Source: Clostridia bacterium
GTDB lineage: Bacteria > Bacillota > Clostridia > TANB77 > CAG-508
Assembly (NCBI GenBank): GCA_017528375.1
Contig: JAFXOY010000160.1
Span: 1 to 37,397, forward strand
Direction of reading: 5' to 3'
Length of the DNA: 37,397 nt
Shown here: piece by piece, positions 1 through 7,486 of the stretch
How the letters are laid out: every line of letters begins with the position of its first letter
Numbering within the stretch: position 1 is the first letter of the stretch
Program-made: the position numbers and the translations under genes
Notes under the pieces: generated by a model
The model's database searches: none
What the model saw: the letters and a program-made list of their open reading frames with translations, nothing else
What the model was told of the DNA's origin: nothing

Positions 1-1
1 A

Positions 2-568
2 AGTATTACAAATGCTGATGATATTAAGGCAGAAAATAGAATTGCTTTATGGCAAGGAGATATAACCAAACTAAAAATTGATGCAATAGTAAATGCAGGA
101 AATTCACAAGGATTAGGTTGTTTCTTACCAAATCATAATTGTATAGATAATCAAATAAATACTTTTGCAGGTGTTAGACTTAGACTTGCTTGTAACGAAA
201 TTATGAAAGACTTAAATTATAATCTTGAAACTGGAAAAGCAATAATTACCAAAGGCTACAATTTACCAAGCAAATATATAATTCAAACTGTCGGACCGAT
301 AATAGAGAATGAAGTTACAGAAGAAAAAGAGCAAGAACTTGCAGATTGCTATATAAATTCTTTGAAATTAGCAGTTGATAATGGAATTAAAACAATAGCT
401 TTTCCTTGTATATCAACTGGAGTTTTTAGATTTCCAAAGGATAATGCTTGTATAACTGCAATTAAGTCAGTAAAAGGATTTTTAGAAAATAATAACATAA
501 TAGAAAAAGTAGTATTTAGTGTATATTCAGATGAAGATTTAGAAATATACAAAAATGAATTAAAGTAA
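2..568 (+). CDS. Zinc-type macrodomain protein, ADP-ribosyl hydrolase family (5' end outside window)
   Basis: The frame is open from base 2, so the gene starts upstream of the window; an internal ATG at 203 is not the true start because conserved macrodomain sequence lies before it. Visible motifs are ALWQGDITKLKIDAIVNAGN (ADP-ribose loop, with NAGN where NAAN is usual), then GCFLPNHNCIDN, whose Cys, His and Cys match the zinc ligands of the bacterial Zn-macrodomains, and TFAGVRLRLAC. The C-terminal half carries the glycine loop AFPCISTGVFRFP. Known of the family: these enzymes remove ADP-ribose from proteins and are encoded next to SirTM sirtuins in a reversible ADP-ribosylation operon. Here a sirtuin of that class lies two genes downstream. 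The stop is followed within 20 bases by the next gene, so this is one operon. The AT-rich codon use is like the rest of the chromosome. Confidence 0.88.
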   Translation, partial: SITNADDIKAENRIALWQGDITKLKIDAIVNAGNSQGLGCFLPNHNCIDNQINTFAGVRLRLACNEIMKDLNYNLETGKAIITKGYNLPSKYIIQTVGPIIENEVTEEKEQELADCYINSLKLAVDNGIKTIAFPCISTGVFRFPKDNACITAIKSVKGFLENNNIIEKVVFSVYSDEDLEIYKNELK

Positions 569-581
569 GGAGATGAGGAGA

Positions 582-1583
582 TTGATTATAAATACTGGAA
601 TGAGAACAGATATACCTGCATTTTATTCAGAGTGGTTAATGAATAGAGTTCGAGATGGTTTTGTTTATGTTAGAAACCCATATTATAGATTACAAGTAAG
701 TAAATATAGTTTATCTCCTGATGTAGTTGATTGCCTTGCTTTTTGTACTAAAAATCCATACCCAATGCTTAAATATTTAGATGAATTAAAAGAAAAATAT
801 AAGATGTTTTGGTTTGTAACGATTACACCTTATGGAAAAGATTTAGAGCCTAATGTACCACAATTTGAAAAAGTTATTGAAGATTTTAAGATTTTATCAA
901 GCAAAATAGGTAAAAATGCAGTAGCACTTCGCTATGATCCAATATTTATAAACGAAGAATTTTCAGCAGATAAGCATATTGAAATGTTTGATAAATTTGC
1001 TAAAAGTTTAAATGGTTATACAGAAGATGTTACAATTAGTTTTTTGGATTTATATGAAAAAGTAAGGCGAAATGCACCTGATATTAGACCACCAACAAAT
1101 GAAGAACAAAAGTATATTGCAAAAGAATTTGTTAGAATAGGAAAAGAAAATAATATGGTAATTCATGGATGTTGTGAAAATCCAAACTTGAAAGAAGTTG
1201 GAATTGATATAACAGGTTGTATGAGCCAAGAAATTGTAGAAAAAGCAATAGGCTTTAACTTAAAAGCACCAAGTAGGCAATCAAAAAGAATTGTAACTGA
1301 TGGTAATAAAGAAGTTACAAAAGATATAACTTTATCTGATAAAGGAAAACCTATTTGTAACTGCTTAATGGGAAATGATATAGGAGCTTATAATAGTTGT
1401 ATGCACCTTTGCAAATATTGTTATGCTAATTTTAATAAAACATTAGTAAAAGAAAATTATAAACTTCATAATCCAAAATCTCCATTTTTAATTGGAGAAA
1501 GCACACCAGATGACAAAGTGACAGACGCAAAACAAAAAAGTTGGAGAGTTGATAATGAATTAGAACAAGTAACATTATTTTAA
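582..1583 (+). CDS. DUF1848 family protein with C-terminal radical-SAM-like cysteine cluster
   Basis: A conserved family of unknown function (DUF1848). The N-terminus RTDIPAFYSEWLMNRVRDG and the C-terminal cysteine block NSCMHLCKYCYANFN are its typical marks; the CX3CX2C at about residues 273-280 resembles the 4Fe-4S motif of radical SAM enzymes but lies at the C-terminus. Start choice: an ATG at 573 directly abuts the Shine-Dalgarno TAAGGAG (zero spacing), whereas the in-frame TTG at 582 has proper spacing and gives an N-terminus IINTGMRTDIPAF that fits the family, so TTG is preferred. It lies 13 bases after the macrodomain gene and 13 before the sirtuin, so it is co-transcribed with an ADP-ribosylation module. 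Inference: it may modify, or act with, the substrate of that module. The reaction is not known from sequence. Confidence 0.85.
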   Translation: MIINTGMRTDIPAFYSEWLMNRVRDGFVYVRNPYYRLQVSKYSLSPDVVDCLAFCTKNPYPMLKYLDELKEKYKMFWFVTITPYGKDLEPNVPQFEKVIEDFKILSSKIGKNAVALRYDPIFINEEFSADKHIEMFDKFAKSLNGYTEDVTISFLDLYEKVRRNAPDIRPPTNEEQKYIAKEFVRIGKENNMVIHGCCENPNLKEVGIDITGCMSQEIVEKAIGFNLKAPSRQSKRIVTDGNKEVTKDITLSDKGKPICNCLMGNDIGAYNSCMHLCKYCYANFNKTLVKENYKLHNPKSPFLIGESTPDDKVTDAKQKSWRVDNELEQVTLF

Positions 1584-1596
1584 GGAGTTGATGGAA

Positions 1597-2439
1597 ATGT
1601 TTAATTATGAATCAAGAATTGAAAATGCAAGAAAAGTTATAAACGAAGCTGATTATATTTTAATAGGAGCAGGAGCAGGACTATCAACTGCAGCAGGATT
1701 AGAATATAGTGGAGATAAATTCAAAAATAACTTTGGAGATTTTATAAATAAATACCATTTTACAGATTTATATACTGCAACTTTTTATGATTTTCAAACC
1801 CAAGAAGAAAAATGGGCATTTTGGGCTAGACTTATAAACTTAAATAGATATAATAAAGAGCCTTTAAAATTATATAGTGAAATATTTAATTTAATAAAAG
1901 ATAAAGACTATTTTGTACTTACAACAAATGTAGATGCACAATTTGAAATAGCAGGATTTAATAAAGAAAATATCTTTGCTACACAAGGCGATTATGGAAT
2001 GTTACAATGTTCGAAGGCTTGTCATAATAAACTATATTCTAATAAAGAATTAGTTGAAAAATGGTTAAAGAATACGAAAGATTGTAAAGTTCCAAGTAAT
2101 GAAGTGATGTATTGTCCTGTATGTAATGAAGAAATGGATGTTAATTTAAGAAAAGATGCTTACTTTGTAGAAGATGATTATTAGTACAATCAAAGTGATA
2201 AATATAGCGAATTTCTTGATAAGATTAAAGGTAAGAAAGTAGCTTTAATAGAAATTGGAGTTGGTTTCAATACACCTGGAATTATCAGATTTCCTTTTGA
2301 ACAATTAGTAAAAGAAAATGAAAACTATTCATTGATTAGAATAAACAAAGAGCATCCAGAGAGTTGGAACGATTTAGGCGAAAAGTTTATTGCTTTTAAT
2401 GAAGATACAAATAAAATTATTGAGGATTTGAAACAATAA
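1597..2439 (+). pseudogene. SirTM-class protein ADP-ribosylating sirtuin, interrupted by in-frame TAG
   Basis: Sirtuin with GAGAGLSTAAGLEYSG (NAD-binding), DFINKYHFTDLYTATFY, TTNVDAQFEIAGF and ATQGDYGMLQCSKACH, a pattern typical of the SirTM branch rather than deacetylases. The Cys pairs QCSKAC and CPVC form the zinc site. TTNVDA has Ala where I recall His in relatives. Reading stops at TAG 2182-2184 after FVEDDY, but the same frame continues with YNQSDKYSEFLDKIKGKKVA and the final Rossmann strand IEIGVGFNTPGIIRFPF to TAA 2437-2439. Full length would be about 280 residues, normal for the family. Relatives usually have Trp-Tyr here, so TGG to TAG is the simplest explanation. Start: ATG 1597 lies 9 bases after AAGGAG; TTG 1588 and ATG 1591 are too close. 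The truncated product lacks the last strand-helix pair and is probably inactive unless the amber codon is read through. Confidence 0.85.
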
Positions 2440-2472
2440 AATGAGCGATAAATTACAATAAGTGTGAAAGAT

Positions 2473-2510
2473 AAAAAGTTAGAAATTAAGTTTTCTAACT
2501 TTTTATTTTA
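2473..2510 (+). terminator. Rho-independent terminator of the macrodomain-sirtuin operon
   Basis: A 13-bp AT-rich perfect stem (AAAAAGTTAGAAA / TTTCTAACTTTTT) with a short loop is followed by TTATTTTA. It lies 33 bases after the sirtuin's final stop, closing the operon. Confidence 0.75.
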
Positions 2511-2807
2511 GTATAGTAAATGTAAGCTCTAAAATCAATTTTAAGCCATTTTTACATTTTAGGTATATAACTATAGAAGGAGAGAGGGGAAGATGCTATT
2601 TTTCAGAACCTCTATATTATAATAAGAAATAAAAAATAATTTTTCAAAATAATTATTAAAAATATAAATTTTAATAAAAAATGAAAAAATAGAAAAATTT
2701 AAAACAGGAAATAAAATAAAAAGCTTAATTATAAATTAGTAAAAAGTTATGAGAGAGAGTTTCATAATAAAATTAAAACTAATTTTGATAATTAAGCATA
2801 AAAGTCG

Positions 2808-2840
2808 TTGCTTAGGAAATTTCTTCCTAGGCAATTTTTA
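2808..2840 (+). terminator. Terminator-like hairpin in the gene-free region
   Basis: Stem TTGCTTAGGAA / TTCCTAGGCAA (11 pairs, one G-U), 5-base loop, followed by TTTTTA. No coding gene precedes it, so it may end a small RNA or be a remnant. Confidence 0.55.
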
Positions 2841-2858
2841 GTATAGGAGAGGATAGGA

Positions 2859-2970
2859 AATATAGACTGAGGTAGTCAAAAAATGAAATATTAAACATTG
2901 CACAAAATGAAAGTTTTGTGCAAATAGAAGTAGGATAAAAATATAAAGTCTATATTCAAGCTCCTACCTC
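2859..2970 (+). ncRNA. Candidate structured RNA with H-type pseudoknot
   Basis: Three perfect pairings are visible. P1 is AATATAGACT (2859-2868) with AGTCTATATT (2947-2956). P2 is GAGGTAG (2869-2875) with CTACCTC (2964-2970); it starts at the base after P1 and closes outside it, giving a coaxial pseudoknot. Inside P1 lies a perfect 10-bp hairpin TTGCACAAAA / TTTTGTGCAA (2898-2923, 6-base loop). No known riboswitch or RNA class is recognised. The strand is uncertain because all pairings are symmetrical; + is assumed from the upstream hairpin with a T-tract. Chance pairing is easy in AT-rich DNA, but P2 and the internal hairpin contain G-C pairs. Confidence 0.35.
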
Positions 2971-3026
2971 GTAATTATTGTTATATCTAGCTTTTGGCTA
3001 TATTACACTTATATTTATAACAACAG

Positions 3027-3473
3027 CTTATATGTTTATTTAATAAAAACCTCTTAAAATCCATTTTAACGCGTTATTATTTTATACTTATATAATTTCA
3101 TTTCTAATTTTATATTTATCCTATATTTTTATTTATAATTTTTACTATATTATATTTTTTTCTTATATTCTTATATGAAATTTTCAAAAATCTCGAAAAT
3201 CCTCATATTTCAACAATTAGCTCAATTTTATAGACAACAAACTATATGTCTAATTTTTAAAAACGCCTTAAAATCGATTCTCGTGCGTCGCTATTTTAGT
3301 ACTTTTTAGTAAGTTTTCTTAAACACTAGTTATATCAGTATTTTCATCAAAATTTGTTATCTTATAATATAGTTAAGTTTTAACTTAATAATTATACAAA
3401 TATATATAACTTGTTGTCTAAAATATAAAAATGTCTTAAAAACGATTTTAAAGAGTCTGAATATTATTTTAAA
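3027..3473. repeat. Three diverged copies of a ~63-bp repeat
   Basis: Copies at 3027-3089, 3241-3304 and 3409-3473 share the order TATATGTcTA, TAAAAACgcCTTAAAATC, GCGT and ATTTTA, then ACTT. Copies 1 and 2 agree best; copy 3 is more eroded. A weaker fourth relative may lie near 2521-2560. They are spaced 170-215 bp apart and do not look like CRISPR repeats. Function unknown. Confidence 0.5.
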
Positions 3474-3790
3474 TCATAAACTAATATGTTGTAATTTTAA
3501 TTATAAAAATTAATACTAAATATAAAATTATTAAATATAATTATAAAAATTTTTATTTATACAAATGTTCGCATTTAAAAATTTAAATTTATATATCAAA
3601 ATTTTAAAATTCTAATTTTAATTGTAATTATAATTTAAAAAAACTTTTAATTTATATTTTCTATATCAAAATTCTAAATAATATTTTTCTTCAGAATAAT
3701 ATTTGTACTTTTTATAATTATTATATATTTTATCATATTCCAAAATCCTTGAAACTGCCCTATCTCCCCTACCTCATTGTTTTTATGCAA

Positions 3791-3824
3791 AATATAAAAC
3801 CGGTGACTAGCCCGGTTTTATATT
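3791..3824 (-). terminator. Terminator of the (-) group 3823-5080, usable in both directions
   Basis: Perfect 13-bp stem AATATAAAACCGG / CCGGTTTTATATT around an 8-base loop, with T-rich flanks. It directly follows the (-) stop codon at 3823. Confidence 0.8.
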
Positions 3825-4132
3825 ATAAATTTATTTGCCTTGAAATGGTTACTAAATAATCTATGGATTCTGGCTGCCATTCTACTTTTAGGTTATAGAT
3901 TTTTTCACTTGTTAAAATAACCTTAAAGTTAACAATTGGTGCAAGTTTCTGCATGCTATAATCGGTATACTCAGAGAAAAAAGCCTCAAGATCATCAGCT
4001 AATAACCAATTTAGCTTGTTCTTCCAATTCATCTTTGTTTTCAATATCATATCCTTCAGCCACGATATTTCTAGAAGTTAAAGTCCATAAAAAAGCTTTA
4101 AACTTAGGAAATCTCATTATATTTTTCTTCAT
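3823..4132 (-). pseudogene. Small protein of unknown function, frameshifted
   Basis: Two overlapping frames appear to be one gene. The first begins at ATG 4132 (MKKNIMRFPKFKAFLWTLTS...) and ends in VIS-stop; the second continues as LLADDLEAFFSEYTDYSMQ to SRQINL. Moving from the first frame to the second needs a +1 shift near AAATTGGTTATTAGC, as if one base had been inserted, giving about 100 residues. The family is not recognised. It starts 34 bases after the nucleotidyltransferase-like remnant and is followed by a strong terminator, so it was the last gene of that operon. If only the second frame is used, the product starts at 4050 (75 residues) behind AAGGAT. Confidence 0.5.
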
Positions 4133-4166
4133 ATATGTTAATAAATTACATAATTTTTTATATAAA

Positions 4167-4534
4167 TCACTTTGTAATTAACTCTTTATCACAATTTGGA
4201 ACAATTTGATCTAAATCTTCAATATCCTTTTCAGCTAATCTAATAATTTTACTTACAACTACGTCTTCTTTTGATAATATATAAACATTTATATAATTAA
4301 ATTCATCTAATTTAATTGCTCTTTCCTGATAAGTTGGTGATAGTACAGTACTTTGATATTCCAACATATCATAATCTCTTAGTAACGAAAATGCTTTTCC
4401 ATATTTTGCAGGATATCCTAAATCTACAAAGTCTATATCAAGTGTTGCTCTGTTAGTATATTCGCCTAAAATACAGGTACTTCCACCAATTATATAAATG
4501 TCAAATGGCTCAAGTTCTGCTATATTCTTTCCAT
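4167..4534 (-). pseudogene. DUF6036/AbiEii-type nucleotidyltransferase-like protein, frameshifted near start
   Basis: The frame reads IAELEPFDIYIIGGSTCILGEYTNRATLDIDFVDLG..., then LSPTYQERAIKLDEFNYINVYILSKEDVVVSKIIRLAEKDIEDLDQI. The GGS...DIDF pattern and the YVLSKEDxxVSK block are typical of small nucleotidyltransferase-fold proteins related to AbiEii toxins. No ATG opens this frame before 4367, which would cut off the GGS motif. A good ATG (MER...) at 4534 reads into TAG after four codons; restoring one A in the following A-run joins the frames. So a 1-base deletion at codon 4 is likely. The ATG lies behind AGGA and overlaps the end of the DUF402 gene. Activity is doubtful as it stands. Confidence 0.55.
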
Positions 4535-5080
4535 ATCGATGTTTTTCCTAACCATTTTTTCTTTAATCAACGTTAAATACTTATTAGTGAGTTTTTCTAA
4601 TTCTTTTATATTATTTCCAAATGTTTTTATTATTTCCCCTTTGGTTTTATATGCAAGTTCCACGTCCTGTGCTGTTATTAAACCGTTTTTTTCTGCATCT
4701 AACAATTCATCTTCGTCCAAAATATTAATTCTTCCGTCTGGTACAATTACCACGTCAAGATATAAATCGTCTTCAAAAGGTATACCATCTTCTATTCCAT
4801 TTTGTTTGCATATATCAAAATACCATTCTTTTATTTCATAATTCTCATTGTACATTGCCGTAATTGAAAAATTTTTGTCAACTGGATACATAGCAAACCA
4901 ATTATAACCCTTGTCTAAAATACATCTCTTTTCTGTGTCTACTCTCCATGATTTAGCTACTTCTTTTATATTTACTAATGTAATATATCCCTTAAAAGTA
5001 CTATCCTCTATATATTTTGTTTTAAACTCACTTTTTACGATATCTTTTATATATCTTAAATCTGCAAATTCTCTTTTCAT
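4520..5080 (-). CDS. DUF402 family protein
   Basis: 186 residues. The C-terminal two thirds match DUF402: EIKEWYFDICKQNGIEDGIP, DDLYLDVVIVPDGRINILDEDELLDAE, then a long helix. Family knowledge: some DUF402 members are nucleoside tri/diphosphatases or cyclic-phosphate hydrolases using Mg and acidic residues; the DD...D and DEDEL acids are present here. The start ATG at 5080 has AAAGGAG with good spacing. The tail (about 20 residues) overlaps the start of the downstream nucleotidyltransferase remnant. A housekeeping or nucleotide-clean-up role is possible; the physiological substrate is unknown. Confidence 0.75.
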   Translation of the reverse strand: MKREFADLRYIKDIVKSEFKTKYIEDSTFKGYITLVNIKEVAKSWRVDTEKRCILDKGYNWFAMYPVDKNFSITAMYNENYEIKEWYFDICKQNGIEDGIPFEDDLYLDVVIVPDGRINILDEDELLDAEKNGLITAQDVELAYKTKGEIIKTFGNNIKELEKLTNKYLTLIKEKMVRKNIDMERI

Positions 5081-5183
5081 AATTCTCCTTTCATAATTCT
5101 TTTTTGTATAATATTATCATATTTTGATTATAAAAATCAACTTTTTATTATAGTATAATCTTAAATTAAGACGTAGCACTTAA

Positions 5184-5212
5184 TTGACTTTACATAAAAA
5201 ATATGATATACT
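5184..5212 (+). promoter_or_regulatory. Vegetative promoter of the glycosyltransferase gene
   Basis: TTGACT, 17-base spacer, TATACT: near-consensus sigma-A. It leaves a leader of about 70 bases before ATG 5289. Confidence 0.8.
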
Positions 5213-5288
5213 CTATGTATCAATCGTTATTCATAACAGAAAGCATTAAATAGCTGAAACTTTTTTTAATAAGAAAGGAGTTTGTAGT

Positions 5289-6176
5289 ATGCTTATCAGT
5301 GTGATAGTTCCAATTTATAATGCCTCATCAACGCTTAGAAATTGCATTGATAGTATCATCAATCAGGAAAATTTCAAGGATTATGAAATTATTCTGATTG
5401 ATGACGGATCAACAGATGATAGCTACAAGATTGCCAAGGAATATATGGCAAAATATCCTGCTCTTGTGAAGGCTTACACTTTTCCTAATAAAGGTGTATC
5501 TGTTGCTCGGTCTATTGGCGTAAGTGTTGCGTCGGGCGAATTTATCATTTTTGCTGACTCAGATGACACAATTAATTCTTTTTTACTTCGAAGAATAGCC
5601 GATATTCTGAAAATTTATCCTAATTTAGATGTTATCAGATATCAGGTTAACCTTCTTAATGATGAAGAGCACAAGGATCACAGCAGGCACAATTGTATGT
5701 CAAATACATATAAACTTATGTCTGGAAAAGAAGCTATTATGCTATGGGCTGGTCCTGGAAAGAAGTACGCGCTTTTTTGGCTGTACTCCTTTAGAAGAGC
5801 TCTCTTTTCTAAAACTGTTAAAATGCTTGAACTTAGGCGTTTCGGAGATGTTGCTTATGTCCCACTTCTTATCGCTAATAGCAATAACGTTATTACTATA
5901 GATTATGTGGGATATAACTACGAATGTAATAATGAACACAGTCTCTCTAATGAACCAAGTTATGAACATGCTAAAAATCGGAGCATTGATTTTCTCCGGG
6001 CATGCAAATTTGCAATCAAACATTTTAATGAGTTGGATTTTATTACAGATAAGGAAGCTGATTTTTTCAAAAAAGATTATGAACGCAGACTTAAGGGATA
6101 TTTTTACAGTCTCCCTGACAAACTCAGAAGAGAACTTGCAGATATGTATTGCTTACCTGTTAATCGTGAACATTAA
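5289..6176 (+). CDS. Family 2 glycosyltransferase
   Basis: GT-A fold glycosyltransferase of family GT2. Motifs: SVIVPIYNASSTLRNCIDSI at the N-terminus, IILIDDGSTDDS (nucleotide binding), NKGVSVARSIGV, and FADSDDTI (DxD, metal and sugar-nucleotide). The N-terminal ~110 residues form the catalytic Rossmann part; the C-terminal 180 residues are not family-diagnostic and contain no clear membrane helix, so the enzyme is probably cytoplasmic or peripheral. It likely adds a sugar to a surface glycan; donor and acceptor cannot be told. It is a single-gene unit with its own promoter, SD (AAAGGAG) and terminator. Codon use (GCG, TCG, GGC more often) is richer in G+C than its neighbours, suggesting recent transfer. 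Confidence 0.88.
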   Translation: MLISVIVPIYNASSTLRNCIDSIINQENFKDYEIILIDDGSTDDSYKIAKEYMAKYPALVKAYTFPNKGVSVARSIGVSVASGEFIIFADSDDTINSFLLRRIADILKIYPNLDVIRYQVNLLNDEEHKDHSRHNCMSNTYKLMSGKEAIMLWAGPGKKYALFWLYSFRRALFSKTVKMLELRRFGDVAYVPLLIANSNNVITIDYVGYNYECNNEHSLSNEPSYEHAKNRSIDFLRACKFAIKHFNELDFITDKEADFFKKDYERRLKGYFYSLPDKLRRELADMYCLPVNREH

Positions 6177-6191
6177 TTATGTTTGCTCAAC

Positions 6192-6226
6192 TAGACGCTG
6201 ATATTCAATATCAGCGTCTATCTTTT
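6192..6226 (+). terminator. Terminator of the glycosyltransferase gene
   Basis: Near-perfect stem TAGACGCTGATAT / ATATCAGCGTCTA with a 3-base loop, followed by TCTTTTAAT, 15 bases after the stop. Confidence 0.85.
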
Positions 6227-6299
6227 AATATTTGAACATAGTTAAAACTGTTTCCATTAGTTCCGCTTCTCTAAAATTCTTCAATTAAACTCTACAATA

Positions 6300-6327
6300 T
6301 TGACTTTTTCCCAATCAATGATAAAAT
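6300..6327 (+). promoter_or_regulatory. Promoter of the tyrosine recombinase gene
   Basis: TTGACT, 16-base spacer, TAAAAT, 41 bases before ATG 6368. Confidence 0.6.
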
Positions 6328-6367
6328 TACCTTAACTAGTATTACACAAAAGAAAGGATTGATATAT

Positions 6368-7345
6368 ATGACTATAAACACAGAAGGTAATCCATCATTC
6401 TTAAATTCATTTTTAGATTATACTGCCACTATTTTAAACAAATCACCTAATACCATAAAAGAATATAACTATGACTTAAATAACTTCTTAAAATTCATTC
6501 TCGTACATTTTAAGATGACAGATAAGAAAGATTTAAAAGAAGTTGATATACATGATATGAGTATAACGACTATTGAGAAGATTAAACTAGAAGATATACA
6601 TGCATACTTATTCTATTTAAAAAACAATTTTCAAAGTAAAGCCGCTACTCGTGCTAGAAAAACAGCTAGTATACGTGTATTCTTTACATATCTATCTAGT
6701 AAAGCAGGTTTGATTGAAAAGAATCCTGCCCAAAACTTAGAAACTCCTAAACAAGATAAACGTGTTCCAAAATACTTATCATTAGATGATAGTAAAAAGC
6801 TTTTAGAAGCGGCTACTAATGTAGATGATCGTAATAAAGAACGTGATTATGCTATTCTTACTTTATTCTTAAATTGTGGTATGCGTTTATCTGAATTAGT
6901 AGGAATTAATATTAAAGATATTAACTTCAATGATTGTAAAATGAATGTTATAGGTAAAGGTAATAAAGAACGTACTATATACTTAAATAAAGCTTGTATA
7001 TCTGCTATTAACACATATTTAGCTGTTAGACCAAGAGATGGCGTAAAAAGCAATTCTCGTGATGCATTATTCCTAAGCGAACGTAAAGAACGCATTAGTA
7101 ATAGAACTGTTCAATATATAGTAAAACAAGAATTACGTCGTGCTGGTCTTGATACTAATAAATACTCTGTACATAAACTTAGACACACTGCTGCTACTTT
7201 AATGTATCAATATGGCAATGTAGATATACGAGCTTTGCAGGAATTATTAGGGCATGAAAGTATTTCTACTACCGAAATTTATACTCACGTTGCTAATGAA
7301 CAAGTTAGAAATGCTGTCGAAAGCAACCCTTTATCTGATTTTTAA
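6368..7345 (+). CDS. Tyrosine site-specific recombinase, XerC/XerD type
   Basis: 325 residues, the usual Xer length. An N-terminal SAM-like DNA-binding domain (about residues 8-125) is followed by the catalytic domain. All six catalytic residues are visible: R173 (GMRLSELVGI), K197 (GKGNKERTI), H269 and R272 (HKLRHTAATL), H296 (LGHESIS) and Y305 (TEIYTHV). It cuts and rejoins DNA through the tyrosine. Start: ATG 6368 is 9 bases after AAAGGA; the TTG at 6359 is too close. It could be a chromosome-dimer resolvase or a paralogue working on a nearby element; no clear dif-like site, integrase partner or att duplication is seen, so a mobile-element role is not supported. A repeat of the GGGGACGG family begins directly after its stop. 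Confidence 0.88.
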   Translation: MTINTEGNPSFLNSFLDYTATILNKSPNTIKEYNYDLNNFLKFILVHFKMTDKKDLKEVDIHDMSITTIEKIKLEDIHAYLFYLKNNFQSKAATRARKTASIRVFFTYLSSKAGLIEKNPAQNLETPKQDKRVPKYLSLDDSKKLLEAATNVDDRNKERDYAILTLFLNCGMRLSELVGINIKDINFNDCKMNVIGKGNKERTIYLNKACISAINTYLAVRPRDGVKSNSRDALFLSERKERISNRTVQYIVKQELRRAGLDTNKYSVHKLRHTAATLMYQYGNVDIRALQELLGHESISTTEIYTHVANEQVRNAVESNPLSDF

Positions 7346-7347
7346 AT

Positions 7348-7406
7348 GACACATTTGGGGACGGACTCATTTTGGGTCAAAAATGACACATTAAGGGACG
7401 GTCTTT
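7348..7406 (+). repeat. Dispersed GGGACGG repeat, family 2, copy A
   Basis: Begins GACACATTTGGGGACGGAC, continues TCATTTTGGGTCA and ends AAGGGACGGTCTTT. The same element lies inverted at 13811-13880 and 16078-16140. It starts three bases after the recombinase stop. Resembles the small REP-like intergenic repeats mobilised by RAYT-type transposases in other bacteria; no transposase is present here. Confidence 0.8.
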
Positions 7407-7439
7407 AAATTTTAAAGCATATCATAAAAAAATATCAAA

Positions 7440-7486
7440 AAAAGTCTTAGAAGCGGATTAATTTACTAACCACTCCTAAGACTTTT
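7440..7486. terminator. Bidirectional terminator between recombinase and LysM gene
   Basis: AAAAGTCTTAG pairs with CTAAGACTTTT; the inner part AAGCGG/CCACT extends the stem with a mismatch. Both flanks are T-rich on the outgoing strand. The LysM stop codon (7485) is inside the right arm. One AGAAGCGG copy forms part of the left arm. Confidence 0.75.

Larger units (their letters stand above)
2511..3790. other. Gene-free AT-rich region (about 1.3 kb)
   Basis: No open frame of useful length with a ribosome site was found on either strand. The stretch holds a terminator-like hairpin (2808-2839), a compact pseudoknot-capable block (2859-2970), three diverged copies of a 60-odd base repeat (3027-3089, 3241-3304, 3409-3473) and otherwise A/T runs. 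It could host a non-coding RNA, or be decayed mobile DNA between two accessory gene groups that also contain broken genes. Confidence 0.6.

Noticed and set aside
573-581. ATG 573 as start of the DUF1848 gene
   Set aside because: It directly follows the ribosome site with no spacing; TTG 582 has correct spacing and fits the family N-terminus.
2182-2184. Amber codon as pyrrolysine
   Set aside because: No pylT/pylS or methylamine genes are seen, and the position aligns with Trp in sirtuins; a TGG to TAG change is simpler.
2440-3822. Small protein genes in the AT-rich gap
   Set aside because: No frame with both a ribosome site and more than a few dozen codons was found on either strand.
6177-7345. 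Integrated element with the tyrosine recombinase as its integrase
   Set aside because: No att duplication, tRNA target or phage/ICE genes beside it; length and catalytic set fit a Xer-type protein.
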